Source: JAJDTR01 sp965220415
Lineage (GTDB): Bacteria > Poribacteria > WGA-4E > JAJDTR01
NCBI GenBank assembly: GCA_965220415.1
Contig: OZ244829.1
Span: 1,116,001-1,180,000, forward strand
Direction: 5' to 3'
Length of the DNA: 64,000 nt
Below, piece after piece: positions 35,897-45,127 of this stretch. Each line of letters starts with the position of its first letter. Within the stretch, counting starts at the first letter, position 1. The translations under genes were made by a program, and so were the position numbers. The notes below the pieces were generated by a model that worked only from the letters and a program-made list of their open reading frames with translations, was not told where the DNA came from and ran no database searches.

Positions 35897-37861
35897 CTAA
35901 ATGCTGAGTTTCTCAATGCTGCGTTTGCCGATGACCCATCCGTAGATTTCGCGAGTCACAACAATCGACGTGAACATACTTGCCAATATTCCAATTCCAA
36001 GGGTAATCGCGAACCCCTTGATGGGGCCCGTCCCAAACTGGTACAGCACCAGCGCCGTGAAGAATGTGGTAAGATTAGCGTCAACGATGGTCAAGAATGC
36101 TCTTTGGTAACCGCTCACAATTGCCGACCATACGTTCTTTCCCGTACGTAACTCTTCGCGGATGCGTTCGAAGATTAGGACATTTGCGTCAACGGACATT
36201 CCAATCGTCAAAACGAGACCGGCGATGCCCGGCAACGTCAACGCCGCGCCAAAGCCTGCTAGCGCTCCCAATAGGATTACCATGTTGAAAACCAGAGCAG
36301 TGATCGCTACTATCCCTGAAAGTTTGTAGTAAATCAACATGAAGATGATTACACATCCCATGCCAATTAGCGCCGCCCGGATACCGTTATCGATCGACTC
36401 CTGTCCTAGCGTAGGACCTACCGTGCGTTCTTCGGCAGTCCTCACGCCAACCGGAAAAGCGCCCGATTTGAGAATGTTCGATAAATAGTTGGCTTCCTCA
36501 AAGGTGAAGTCTCCGGTGATACGTGCTTGTCCACCGACAATCGGTTCCTCAATACGAGGCGCCGATTGGACTCTTCCATCTAGCAAAATTGCCAAGGCTT
36601 CATTAACATGATTGCTCGTGACTTCGGCAAATTTTCGCCGTCCCGCCGAGTCAAAACTCATGGACACGGCAATCTCGAAACTCGTTGCCCCTTGAGTTGG
36701 CCCCGCACTCGTTATCCGATCGCCGGTGAGCAAGACCGGGCTCTTCAACACATACCAACTATTGGCTTGGGAAGTTCCATCATCGTGATGGCGGCGAATC
36801 TCTGTGCCTTCGGGAATATCTTCAGGCGGCTGGGAGTCGGCAGTGCCCGACCAGTAGATGCCGCCACTGGGGTTTTTCTCGACAAGTTTGAATTCCAACC
36901 TGCCCATTGTCTTGACAATCTGGAGGGGTTTGGAAGAGTCCTTGGCACCGGGTAACTCAACAATGATCCGCGGCCTGTTAGCCTCGCGTCGGATTGAAGG
37001 TTCGGCGACACCAAACGCATCCACACGGTTCCTTAGAACGATTAACACCTGCTCAATGGCGCCCTCACTGTATTTCTCGATCCCATCCTTGCTGAGGCGC
37101 AGTTCGTATACGACTTGGGTATCGGTGGCAGAAATTTCCGTGGCTTCATCAAAATAATCCAACTCATCAAGCAGATTCCGGGCTTTGTTGAGGTATTCCG
37201 TTTTCTGCTCTGCATCGGCTCTGTATTTCTTCTTGACGAGGACAAAGACGTTCAGCGATTCTTGTTCGGCGACAACGTCCACTTTCTTGCACAGTATGTC
37301 ATCTGCTCGTAGCCGCTCCGGGATGGAAGAGGCGCGCTCCTTTAGCAATTCCGCTTTGGATTGTTCCGGATCGACCTCAAGAACAAGGCGAACTCCACCC
37401 TTAAGATCGAGTCCCAGTTTCAACCGATTGCTAGGTATAAGCTTGCGCAGAACTGTTGGGAGGCTTCCGTAGAGATGCAAACCTTCGAGAACCGATTGAA
37501 GATCAGTAGCACTCTTTTCTTGAATGAACTTTACAACAAAATCGGATGACTCCGGATCGACGAACTCGTAATCTATTTCTTCGACAAACCCAAGTTTACC
37601 CAGATGTACGCGGAAAATATCCTTCAAACCCGTCTTGGCATCATGAAAGTTGATGCCTTCGGGAAATTGAACGTCATTCAAGCTGACCTTTAGGCTGTTT
37701 TCCTCAGTCGCCTCAAACTTGGGTAACCTTTCCTGCATCCAGAGGGGTAGATTTCCGTAGAGCGGATTAAAAAAGTAGTCGGGGGTGGGAATCAGGTACA
37801 GTGCTGCAAATAGGAGTACCACAATGATTAAAACAAGTTTCCATATACTGAATTGGTACAT
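35897..37861 (-). CDS. secD: Protein translocase subunit SecD
   Basis: 654 residues from the ATG at 37861, with tagga 6-8 bases upstream. First helix at residues 8-25; GLDLKGGVRLVLEV near 149 is the SecD signature; the large periplasmic P1 domain spans about 30-455. The six-helix C-terminal part contains 'LVLTIGMSVDANVLIFERIR' and 'TTFFTALVLYQFGTGPIKGF'. It works with SecF. The tRNA-Arg gene lies 24 bp upstream on the same strand, so transcription may be joint. Confidence 0.96.
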   Translation of the reverse strand: MYQFSIWKLVLIIVVLLFAALYLIPTPDYFFNPLYGNLPLWMQERLPKFEATEENSLKVSLNDVQFPEGINFHDAKTGLKDIFRVHLGKLGFVEEIDYEFVDPESSDFVVKFIQEKSATDLQSVLEGLHLYGSLPTVLRKLIPSNRLKLGLDLKGGVRLVLEVDPEQSKAELLKERASSIPERLRADDILCKKVDVVAEQESLNVFVLVKKKYRADAEQKTEYLNKARNLLDELDYFDEATEISATDTQVVYELRLSKDGIEKYSEGAIEQVLIVLRNRVDAFGVAEPSIRREANRPRIIVELPGAKDSSKPLQIVKTMGRLEFKLVEKNPSGGIYWSGTADSQPPEDIPEGTEIRRHHDDGTSQANSWYVLKSPVLLTGDRITSAGPTQGATSFEIAVSMSFDSAGRRKFAEVTSNHVNEALAILLDGRVQSAPRIEEPIVGGQARITGDFTFEEANYLSNILKSGAFPVGVRTAEERTVGPTLGQESIDNGIRAALIGMGCVIIFMLIYYKLSGIVAITALVFNMVILLGALAGFGAALTLPGIAGLVLTIGMSVDANVLIFERIREELRTGKNVWSAIVSGYQRAFLTIVDANLTTFFTALVLYQFGTGPIKGFAITLGIGILASMFTSIVVTREIYGWVIGKRSIEKLSI

Positions 37862-37885
37862 CAATTTCTCCTAGAAAATGGATGA

Positions 37886-37958
37886 TGCGCCTGGGAGGAT
37901 TCGAACCCCCGGCACGAGGCTTAGGAAGCCCCTGCTCTATCCCCTGAGCTACAGGCGC
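37886..37958 (-). tRNA. tRNA-Arg (anticodon CCT)
   Basis: 73 bases folding into a full cloverleaf: acceptor stem GCGCCTG/CAGGCGC, D-stem GCTC/GAGC, anticodon stem GGGGC/GCCTC around loop TTCCTAA (anticodon CCT), and T-arm GGGGG-TTCGAAT-CCTCC. The discriminator is A. The 3' CCA is not encoded. It reads arginine AGG codons and sits directly upstream of secD. Confidence 0.95.
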
Positions 37959-38017
37959 ATCGTGTCTTATCACCGTTAGCGCCAAATAGCGCCAAACCGA
38001 ATCTGAACGTGAAAATC

Positions 38018-38043
38018 CCTCATCCAGCACATCAGATGAGGGG
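38018..38043 (-). terminator. Possible intrinsic terminator upstream of the tRNA
   Basis: ccctcatc pairs with gatgaggg around a 10-base loop. On the minus strand it is followed by ATTTTC. It would end transcription coming from apt before the tRNA-secDF unit. Confidence 0.4.
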
Positions 38044-38173
38044 TTTGGAGATTCCGCCTTCGTATGACCGAGCCTTCTGAAACTTCATTGACAAAATTTG
38101 TTCAAAACCAGAGCTTTTCGCAACGGAAAGCCATTTGTTCCAATTTTCTTGGCTAATGCGTGCGCACGATTTA

Positions 38174-38374
38174 GAGCCTGTTTGATTAATCGCAAAGCCG
38201 TTTTTGGTTATTTGTAGGCAGTTTTTTATGCCCTTATTATTGTCGTCTACAACCTACCTGTGGGATCTCTATCGTGCTCATTATTCATTCGCTTGATCGC
38301 AGGGGATCTCTATCGCAGTCGCTTTTCGCTCCTTTGATCGCACCCTACAAATTTTACTTTGTCAAACAAGTTCT
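38174..38374 (+). repeat. MITE-1 copy
   Basis: 201 bp from gagcctgtttgattaatc to tttactttgtcaaacaagtt. The ends are imperfect inverted repeats. Two core units lie inside (38258-38298 and 38303-38342). Confidence 0.8.
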
Positions 38375-38393
38375 TAGTATAGCATATTCACTG

Positions 38394-38909
38394 TCAAAAT
38401 TCAATTAGAGAAAACACCTCGTAGTCTCCAAATTTATCGCGCCCGTTTAGAAAGGTTAATTCGATAAGAACACCGATTCCGGCAACATGTCCGCCAAGTT
38501 TCTCGACGAGTTCGATAGTGGCGGCAATGGTGCCGCCGGTCGCAATGACATCGTCACAAATCAACACACGGCTACCGGCGGAAAAGGCGTCTTGATGAAT
38601 GGCTAACGTGTCAGTGCCGTACTCAAGATCGTATTCAGCTTCGTAGGTGTGGTACGGCAGTTTTCCGCTTTTGCGCACAGGAACAAAACCGACCTCCAAT
38701 TGATGCGCCAAGGCGCCGCCAAGAATAAAACCTCTCGCGTCAATCCCGACGACAACATCAATCTCCTTCGGTTGATAGTTTGCTCTCATTACCTCAATAG
38801 CATCACGAAATGTCGAGTTGCTTTGAAGAAGTGGCGTGATATCCTTGAATACAATGCCTGGTTTGGGGAAATCCGGTACATCTCGAATATAATCAAGAAA
38901 ATTTGTCAT
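38394..38909 (-). CDS. apt: Adenine phosphoribosyltransferase
   Basis: 171 residues, the family length. It starts 'DYIRDVPDFPKPGIVFKDIT', has GIDARGFILGGALA near 55-68 and the PRPP-binding loop VLICDDVIATGGT at 115-127. It salvages adenine to AMP. The ATG at 38909 has a ggaa site upstream. It is a single gene flanked by MITE-1 on the downstream side and MITE-2 on the upstream side. Confidence 0.96.
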   Translation of the reverse strand: MTNFLDYIRDVPDFPKPGIVFKDITPLLQSNSTFRDAIEVMRANYQPKEIDVVVGIDARGFILGGALAHQLEVGFVPVRKSGKLPYHTYEAEYDLEYGTDTLAIHQDAFSAGSRVLICDDVIATGGTIAATIELVEKLGGHVAGIGVLIELTFLNGRDKFGDYEVFSLIEF

Positions 38910-38925
38910 ACATGCGTTTCCATCG

Positions 38926-39032
38926 TTATACCATGCGTTGGGTAATATTGTGGTTGTTTTCTCAGCAATACTGGTTTCTAACAGGACTTACCCAACACCA
39001 GCAGGCAGGTCGCGATTCGGAGATCGCTCCTA
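38926..39032. repeat. Partial MITE-2 copy upstream of apt
   Basis: Shares 'gcgttgggtaatattg' and the hairpin gcgattcggagatcgc (then tcctac) with the other MITE-2 copies. Its right end is missing. It begins 17 bp before the apt ATG on the other side, so it may overlap the apt promoter. Confidence 0.65.
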
Positions 39033-39233
39033 CAGGCGGATTGGGACGCTTTACTGGCACAGATAGCATGACGGAGGAATCTATCGTCGTACAGAAGCGA
39101 TCACAATCTAACAGATCGTGGTACGGGAACCTATCGCCATTGGGATAGGCTCCCTTGAAAACACGCAACTTCCAGCAGAGTGAAGTATATCGCGTTGAAC
39201 TAAGGTGAAATTCTGCGGTTTGCGCCCTCCCTA

Positions 39234-40421
39234 TTACGTGAGCGCTTGCTTAATTCTATCCAAGCCCCTGTTTATCTCTTCCAGTGATGTTGCAAAAGAG
39301 AGCCGCAGGTGGTTGTCGGCACCCGAGGCGCTTCCCGGAATCACGCCGACCCTCGCATTGTCGAGCAGGTAGGCCGTCATGTCCAATGATCCATTGATGG
39401 TTTTCCCGTTGATGTTCCGACCGTAATGCGCGGAAATGTCGGGAAAAATGTAAAACGCGCCCTGTGGTTTGGCGTATGTAACGCCTTCAATTTCGTCGAA
39501 CCGTTGACAGATGACATTTCGCCGCTCCTCAAATGCCTGTCGCATCTCCTCAACCGCCTCCTGCGACTCGGTCAGTGCGGCAAGAGCGCCGATCTGCGCG
39601 ATTGAGGTTGGGTTGGAAGTGCTGTGCGATTGAATACGCGACATCGCTTGAATCGCTTTTTCCGGACCTGCCGTGTATCCGATACGCCAACCGGTCATGG
39701 AATAGGCTTTCGATACGCCGTTGACAACAAAGGTTATCTCCTGAACGGCTTCATCGAGCGATGCGATGCTTTGGTGCTTCAAATTGTCATAGAGCAGCGC
39801 TTCGTAGATTTCGTCCGAGATGACGTAGAACTGGTGCTTGAGCGCAAGCTCCCCGATGTGCGCAAGTGTTGGTGCGTCATAGACGGTACCGGTCGGATTA
39901 CTGGGACTACTAATGATAACCGCCTTCGTTCTATCCGATAATACGCTCTCTATCTTTTCCGGCTTCATGCAAAAATTTTCGTCCGCGGTCGTTTCCACGA
40001 TAACTGGCGTAGCGTCTGCTAATTTCACCATCTCCGGATAGCTGACCCAATACGGTGCGGCGAAGACGATCTCGTCTCCCGGATCACAAATCGCGTGCAA
40101 GATATTGTATATGGAGTGTTTGGCGCCGCACGAAACGATAATCTGAGACGGAGAGAAAACCAAATCGTTGTCACTCTTGAATTTCTCGACAATTGCCTCT
40201 CTTAGTTCCGTAATACCGGGTACTGGAGTATACTTGGTAAAACCGTTCCTTAGTGACTTAACCGCGGCATCTTTGATGTATTCGGGAGTGTCGAAATCGG
40301 GTTCCCCGGCAGCGAACTTGACGATATCAATCCCTTCTGCCTGCATTAAATTTATCTTCGCGGTAATCGCTAATGTCGACGAAGGAGCAACCTTTTCGCT
40401 CCGTTGCGAGAGTGAAAGCAT
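39234..40421 (-). CDS. Class I/II PLP aminotransferase (aspartate aminotransferase-like)
   Basis: 395 residues. The pattern is that of subgroup I-gamma aspartate aminotransferases: 'IVKFAAGEPDFDTPEYIKDA' near 34-53, 'NPTGTVYDAP' near 175, the PLP lysine in NGVSKAYSMTGWRIGY near 238, and R386-like 'HLRLSFATSLEEI' near the end. It moves the amino group between aspartate (or a related amino acid) and 2-oxoglutarate. Good gagga site before the ATG at 40421. It is upstream neighbour to dnaJ-like and asd genes on the same strand, consistent with aspartate-family amino-acid synthesis. Confidence 0.93.
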   Translation of the reverse strand: MLSLSQRSEKVAPSSTLAITAKINLMQAEGIDIVKFAAGEPDFDTPEYIKDAAVKSLRNGFTKYTPVPGITELREAIVEKFKSDNDLVFSPSQIIVSCGAKHSIYNILHAICDPGDEIVFAAPYWVSYPEMVKLADATPVIVETTADENFCMKPEKIESVLSDRTKAVIISSPSNPTGTVYDAPTLAHIGELALKHQFYVISDEIYEALLYDNLKHQSIASLDEAVQEITFVVNGVSKAYSMTGWRIGYTAGPEKAIQAMSRIQSHSTSNPTSIAQIGALAALTESQEAVEEMRQAFEERRNVICQRFDEIEGVTYAKPQGAFYIFPDISAHYGRNINGKTINGSLDMTAYLLDNARVGVIPGSASGADNHLRLSFATSLEEINRGLDRIKQALT

Positions 40422-40469
40422 CTCGATTTCTTCCTCCTGAGTTGGTAGGGCGATAGTGAATTTGCGGGG

Positions 40470-41336
40470 CTACAGTGTTTCATCCAGTTCGCTGAGCAGA
40501 TCTTTCTGTTTTCGGGATAACGACTTCGGAACTTCGACCTGAACCATGACCCGCAAATCGCCTTTTCTTCCCGCGGCATCGACAATGCCTTGGCCGCGCA
40601 ACCGCAATTGCGATCCCGGTTGGCTCGCCTGTGGTATCGTTAAGTTGATTTGTCCCGTTAAGGTTGGAACCCGCACCTTCCCTCCAAGCGCTGCGCGGGT
40701 GAAGGGAACAGTAACTTGTGTGATAAGATCCAGCCCTTCGCGACTGAAATTCGGATGGGGCTCAACCGATACGGTCACCAACAGTGAACTCGATTGTCGA
40801 CTACCCGACGCTCTACCTCCTTGTCCCTGGAGTCGAAGCGTTTGCCCGTCCTTAATTCCCGCCGGTATCTTAATCGTGATGTTCTTGCCCTGAACAATGA
40901 CCTGTTTTTCGGTCCCATATACAGCCTCGACGAACGAAATAGTCAGTTTGATGCGTGTATCCATAGCTTGTGCTTCGGGCTTGCCAGGAGCTTGGCGATT
41001 GAACACATCCCCAAAGACATCGCCAAAATTTCCAAAGACAGTCCGACCGAAAATATCGCCAAAATTGGAGAAAATGTCATCCATGTTCGTGAATCCATGA
41101 AATCCCATATCGTTGACGCCTGCATGGCCTCGCTGGTTGTAGATTTGGCGCTTCTTCGGATCGGATAGCACTTCGTAAGCGTTGGAGGCTTCCTTGAACT
41201 TTTCCTCTGCCGTGGCATTCCCCGGGTTTTTGTCCGGATGGTATTTGACAGCAAGTTTACGATAAGCTTTTTTTATTTCATCGGGAGATGCGTCCCGACT
41301 TACGCCAAGCACCTCATAATAGTCTCGTTGCGCCAT
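40470..41336 (-). CDS. CbpA-type DnaJ co-chaperone (no zinc finger)
   Basis: 288 residues. J-domain 1-70 with HPD at 33-35; then a G/F-rich linker with repeated 'NFGDIFGR/NFGDVFGD'; then two C-terminal substrate-binding beta domains ('TIKIPAGIKDGQTLRLQGQG', 'GQINLTIPQASQPGSQLRLR'). The CxxCxGxG zinc repeats of classical DnaJ are absent, so it is a type B/CbpA-like protein. It stimulates DnaK ATPase. aggag precedes the ATG. dnaK and grpE are not in the window. Confidence 0.93.
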   Translation of the reverse strand: MAQRDYYEVLGVSRDASPDEIKKAYRKLAVKYHPDKNPGNATAEEKFKEASNAYEVLSDPKKRQIYNQRGHAGVNDMGFHGFTNMDDIFSNFGDIFGRTVFGNFGDVFGDVFNRQAPGKPEAQAMDTRIKLTISFVEAVYGTEKQVIVQGKNITIKIPAGIKDGQTLRLQGQGGRASGSRQSSSLLVTVSVEPHPNFSREGLDLITQVTVPFTRAALGGKVRVPTLTGQINLTIPQASQPGSQLRLRGQGIVDAAGRKGDLRVMVQVEVPKSLSRKQKDLLSELDETL

Positions 41337-41520
41337 ATTGCGCGTCTCCTAGCGTATACACCGACCTGCTTTGGATACTACCCCAACACAAAAACACATC
41401 AGGAGCGTTGATTATAGAATGATGCGAAACTGTATCGGCTTCGAGTGATGATTCACGCCATGAATGTGACTGGAAATACTTGGCAAGAATTCCCTTCGAT
41501 TTCAATTGGCGCGGTTTTCT

Positions 41521-42543
41521 TCACACACTGATGCTATCCAGCATTTCGGCAATCTGAATGGCATTGAGAGCGGCGCCTTTGCGGAGATTGTCGGCTACCA
41601 CCCAGAGGTTAAGCCCATTTTCAATCGAACGGTCTTCTCGAATGCGACCGACGAACACCTCGTCCTTTCCGGCGGCGTCAACGGCAAGTGGATATTTTCT
41701 GCTCGCCGGATCGTCGATTACCGCTACGCCGGGAGATTCCGATAGTAGTTGACGCGCTTCTTCTGCGGAAAGCTTGTCTTCGGTTTCCACGTTGATGGAT
41801 TCAGAGTGGGCAAAGAAAACCGGCACGCGAACCGTCGTTGCGGACACGCCAATTGTGTCATCCTCCAGAATCTTTCGCGTCTCAACCACCATCTTCGTCT
41901 CTTCCTCGCTGTCTCCACTGTCGGTAAAATACCAATCAAATGCGACGTTAAACGCCATCTGGTGCGGAAACTTATCCGGTTCAATCGGGCGCCCCTCCAG
42001 CGCCGCCGTTGTTTGATCTACCAACTCAAGCACCGCCGAACCACTTTTGCCTGACACACTCTGATACGTTGAGACGACTATCCGTTTAATCCCGACACGA
42101 TCGTAGATTGGTTTGAGAGCGACCACCATCTGAATCGTTGAACAGTTCGGATTCGCGATTAAACCGTTATGCCTTATAGCGGCATCCATGTTTACTTCAG
42201 GCACCACAAGAGGCGTAGCGGCGTCCATGCGAAACGCGCTCGTGTTGTCAATGACCAGACAACCCTTGTCAATGGCAGTGGGTATGAACTCTTTACTGAT
42301 GGATGAACCTGCCGACGAAAACACGAGATCCACATCATTGAACGAATCATGGGTCAACTCCTCAACCATGATGGGTTGATCCTTGAATGTGAGAATCTCG
42401 CCTGCGGATCTGTGGGAAGCCAGCAACTTGAGAGAAGCGAATGGAAACGCTCTCTCTTCCAGGATTGACATGAGTGTGTTGCCAACGGCGCCCGTTGCGC
42501 CGACAATAGCAACACGATGATGTTCGCTCACGTAGACTTGCAC
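41521..42543 (-). CDS. asd: Aspartate-semialdehyde dehydrogenase
   Basis: 340 residues. NADP-binding VAIVGATGAVGNTLM at 11-25; catalytic C134 in NPNCSTIQMV; 'STYQSVSGKSG' near 161 and the histidine region RVPVFFAHSESINVE (residues 239-253). It reduces aspartyl-phosphate to the semialdehyde, the branch point to lysine/DAP, methionine and threonine. GTG start at 42543; a second GTG four codons later is the alternative. A possible minus-strand promoter (TTGACA, 18 bases, TTATTA) is near 42885-42913. Confidence 0.95.
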   Translation of the reverse strand: MQVYVSEHHRVAIVGATGAVGNTLMSILEERAFPFASLKLLASHRSAGEILTFKDQPIMVEELTHDSFNDVDLVFSSAGSSISKEFIPTAIDKGCLVIDNTSAFRMDAATPLVVPEVNMDAAIRHNGLIANPNCSTIQMVVALKPIYDRVGIKRIVVSTYQSVSGKSGSAVLELVDQTTAALEGRPIEPDKFPHQMAFNVAFDWYFTDSGDSEEETKMVVETRKILEDDTIGVSATTVRVPVFFAHSESINVETEDKLSAEEARQLLSESPGVAVIDDPASRKYPLAVDAAGKDEVFVGRIREDRSIENGLNLWVVADNLRKGAALNAIQIAEMLDSISV

Positions 42544-43096
42544 CTCTCAATGAATTGAAAATTCATGGAATCCAATCGAGTTTTTTTCGAGATTTTGGAT
42601 AAATATTCTACCACATTGACGTGTAGATTCGCAAGTTGCTTACACATTCCAGTAGGGGGAACGCATCTATAATCACTGAATCGCGCACGTTTAGAGTTGT
42701 CAATGCAAAATCAGATTCGTTTCCCCTGCCATTCTAGATTTTCTCAGTTGGGGTGGACTAAAAGATTGGCTACGGATTATGAGGAATCCGTTCTTTCTTC
42801 GGTGCGCAGGTTACAATGGAAAGTCGGACTCAAAGAGGCAGGACATTTTGGTAAGCACGGTACGCCACGACTGAAGTAGCTAATAAGATTGGAAGGGCGG
42901 GTTTTGTCAAGCCAGTGGCGCAGCGGCAAAAAACCACTGCACGAGGCAAAAAAGGTGGAGAGTTGCGCAGAGCGCGATACGCTTTGGCGAACATTCTGAA
43001 GCGGTAGGTTGTAAGAAGTAAAGAAAGACCAGAACCTTATTATAGAACGCAAACCACTACCCATAACAAAGAAACCGAGTTTTTGGTTCACGTTCG
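42544..43096. other. Spacer upstream of asd
   Basis: About 550 bp, AT-rich, with no gene supported. It ends in an inverted repeat (43071-43166). Confidence 0.45.
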
Positions 43097-43166
43097 CTAA
43101 ATTATAGGTACATTGGTCTGATTTTCGTCAATATCGCGTTTCCATGTTGGAAAAAACTCGGTTTCT
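43071..43166. repeat. 96-bp element with 14-bp inverted ends
   Basis: agaaaccgagtttt (43071-43084) and aaaactcggtttct (43153-43166) are exact reverse complements. It overlaps the 3' part of the small remnant gene at 43097-43225 and may have truncated it. Confidence 0.6.
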
Positions 43167-43225
43167 GTGCCCCCTAGCGGCCAAGGGTGGCAACTTGGGT
43201 TAACTAACAGAAGCATTCGTTTCAT
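43097..43225 (-). pseudogene. 5' remnant of a small exported-protein gene (copy A)
   Basis: An ATG at 43225 with a strong aaaaggag site encodes MKRMLLLVNPSC and then degenerates. The last part reads through the inverted-repeat element and stops at 43097. The same ribosome binding site and MKR start recur after the paralogous gene (44234-44317). Both are probably beheaded or truncated copies of a gene that once followed the coiled-coil gene. Confidence 0.5.
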
Positions 43226-43253
43226 CAGGGAATCTCCTTTTCATGACTCTATT

Positions 43254-43985
43254 TTACGGTAACATCGCTTTCAATTCAGCGATGGACTCATCTATCGCCA
43301 GCATCTGCCGGGAAATTTCCGACCTCTCGGTACTCAGCGCGTTAGCTTTATCTACCAAAGCGTCTGCTTGTCGCCACTGTTTTATCATTGCTTTTTCCTC
43401 AAAGAGTGCATCTAAAAGTGACCGTCCCCCCGGTCTACTCGCAAGTTCCTCAAGCTCTTCAGGCGTAGCTGTTCGGGAGGTTTCATCCAGCGAGGCTCCG
43501 TTCAACTCATTCTGTTCGAAATCTTCGACAAGTGCCTGCCGTTCTCTCAAGTTTTCATTGAACCTCGCCTGAAACTCATCGTCAACGGCTACAATCCGAT
43601 CTTGTAGTAGCATCCACTGCTGATGCTTGTGCTCAAACACTTGATGCAACTCGGCTTTCTCCTTCTCCATTTCCTCTATCAACGCCAATACTTCAATCTC
43701 CGTCAGGATTTCAGAGGGTTGGTCGTCCTCGGGAGCACCGTGCTTGGCAATATCATCGGTGTCGTCTTTTTCGGATGTGGGCTGCGTCAGATACGATAAC
43801 GGGGGCGCCTCGGTAGTCTCGCTTGCTGGAGTTGCTGTGTCGTTTACTACGGATATCGATTCTGTTTGATGTACGGTGATAAGGTCGCTATGCCACGGAA
43901 AAAAGGTGCTCAGAAAGAAGGCGAGAGCAACTAAGGCAACACCGATGCTGAAAATCAAGAAAGCCATTGATTTGTCGAGTATCAT
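43254..43985 (-). CDS. Membrane-anchored coiled-coil protein, duplicated (copy A)
   Basis: 243 residues from the ATG at 43985, with caggaga upstream; a longer frame to 44048 is not preferred. One transmembrane helix (residues 7-27, 'MAFLIFSIGVALVALAFFLS'), a short S/T/P-rich linker, then from about residue 70 a charged helical region (ILTEIEVLALIEEMEKEKAE, 'FQARFNENLRERQALVEDFE') predicted to be coiled coil. From 'TQPTSEKDD' to the stop it is almost identical to copy B (44346-45071), but the membrane anchor and linker are unrelated. No known family recognised. It should face the periplasm. Confidence 0.8.
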   Translation of the reverse strand: MILDKSMAFLIFSIGVALVALAFFLSTFFPWHSDLITVHQTESISVVNDTATPASETTEAPPLSYLTQPTSEKDDTDDIAKHGAPEDDQPSEILTEIEVLALIEEMEKEKAELHQVFEHKHQQWMLLQDRIVAVDDEFQARFNENLRERQALVEDFEQNELNGASLDETSRTATPEELEELASRPGGRSLLDALFEEKAMIKQWRQADALVDKANALSTERSEISRQMLAIDESIAELKAMLP

Positions 43986-44233
43986 GATATGTTCTCCTGA
44001 TTGTAAGTTGGGTTGATACGGGGCGCCGATCTGTATCCATAGTAGCACTTAGGTCGCCACCCCGTATGATGCGTGTTATCCGTTAAGGGACAACATTTAA
44101 GAACTTGTAAACAATCGGTGCTCAGGTTGCACCTCACGCCAGACCACAGTCGCCACTGGTATGGCAGCGATATCGCGTTCCTCCGGCCCCCGCGAAAAAC
44201 TTGGTTGAACACGACCATAGTGCACAGCCACAA

Positions 44234-44317
44234 CTATACTTGCTCCACGCGAAACCATTCGCCTCCTCGACACAATAGCAGAAAATTCGAAGTGAATAGC
44301 AAATGCAATCGTTTCAT
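44234..44317 (-). pseudogene. 5' remnant of a small exported-protein gene (copy B)
   Basis: ATG at 44317 with gaaggag upstream; starts MKRLHLLFTSNFLLLC and stops after 27 codons. The upstream 40 bases match those before the copy A remnant, so the duplicated unit extended past the coiled-coil gene. Confidence 0.45.
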
Positions 44318-44345
44318 CAGAGAAGCTCCTTCGTATGAGTCTATT

Positions 44346-45071
44346 TTACGGTAACATCGCTTTCAATTCAGCGATGGACTCATCTATCGCCAGCATCTGC
44401 CGGGAAATTTCCGACCACTCAGTACTCAGCGCGTTAGCTTTATCTACCAAAGCGTCTGATTGTCTCCACTGCTTTATCATTGCTTTTTCCTGAGAGATTG
44501 CTTCTAAAAGTGCCTGCGCCCCCGGTCTCCTTGCAAGTTCCTCAAGCTCTTCAGGCGTAGCTGTTCGGGAGGTTTCATCCAGCGAGGCTCCGTTCAACTC
44601 ATTCTGTTCGAAATCTTCGACAAGTGCCTGCCGTTCTCTCAAGTTTTCATTGAACCTCGCCTGAAACTCATCGTCAACGGCTACAATCCGATCTTGTAGT
44701 AGCATCCACTGCTGATGCTTGTGCTCAAACACTTGATGCAACTCGGCTTTCTCCTTCTCCATTTCCTCTATCAACGCCAATACTTCAATCTCCGTCAGGA
44801 TGTCTGAGGGTTGGTCGTCCTCGGGAGCACGGTGCTCGGCAATATCATCACTGTCGTCTTTTTCGGATGTGGGTTGCGTCTGAGGCAATGCAGTCACCCT
44901 TGGCGTTTTAGGGCGACCAGTATTAACACGAACATCACCCGTACGCTCCGGCATGACATAAGTTACTTGGCGTTCTTCGGGCGGTTGATTGGCACGAATA
45001 ATAAATATGCCAAGCACAACGCACGCTGCTAGGAATACTGGTAGATACCAGTATTTCTTTAGGAAAGTCAT
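44346..45071 (-). CDS. Membrane-anchored coiled-coil protein, duplicated (copy B)
   Basis: 241 residues, ATG at 45071 preceded by aaggagg. Transmembrane helix at residues 8-27 ('YLPVFLAACVVLGIFIIRA'), then a linker with VTYVMPERTGDVRV that resembles VTYVLPEPNPDRV in the 48407-49150 product. The C-terminal 180 residues are nearly identical to copy A, differing mostly in a short patch near residue 185-195 (RRPGAQALLEAISQ versus SRPGGRSLLDALFE). The shared C-terminus with different anchors suggests recombination or gene conversion inside this island. Confidence 0.8.
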   Translation of the reverse strand: MTFLKKYWYLPVFLAACVVLGIFIIRANQPPEERQVTYVMPERTGDVRVNTGRPKTPRVTALPQTQPTSEKDDSDDIAEHRAPEDDQPSDILTEIEVLALIEEMEKEKAELHQVFEHKHQQWMLLQDRIVAVDDEFQARFNENLRERQALVEDFEQNELNGASLDETSRTATPEELEELARRPGAQALLEAISQEKAMIKQWRQSDALVDKANALSTEWSEISRQMLAIDESIAELKAMLP

Positions 45072-45091
45072 TGTAGGCCTCCTTATAAGAA

Positions 45092-45118
45092 AAGCTGGGC
45101 AAACAAATAGCCCGGCTT
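45092..45118 (-). terminator. Intrinsic terminator after the 45128-45496 gene
   Basis: On the minus strand a 9-bp stem with one mismatch (aagccgggc / gcccagctt) is followed by TTTTCTT. The T-tract runs into the ribosome binding site of the next gene. Confidence 0.6.
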
Positions 45119-45127
45119 GTAGGGGTT

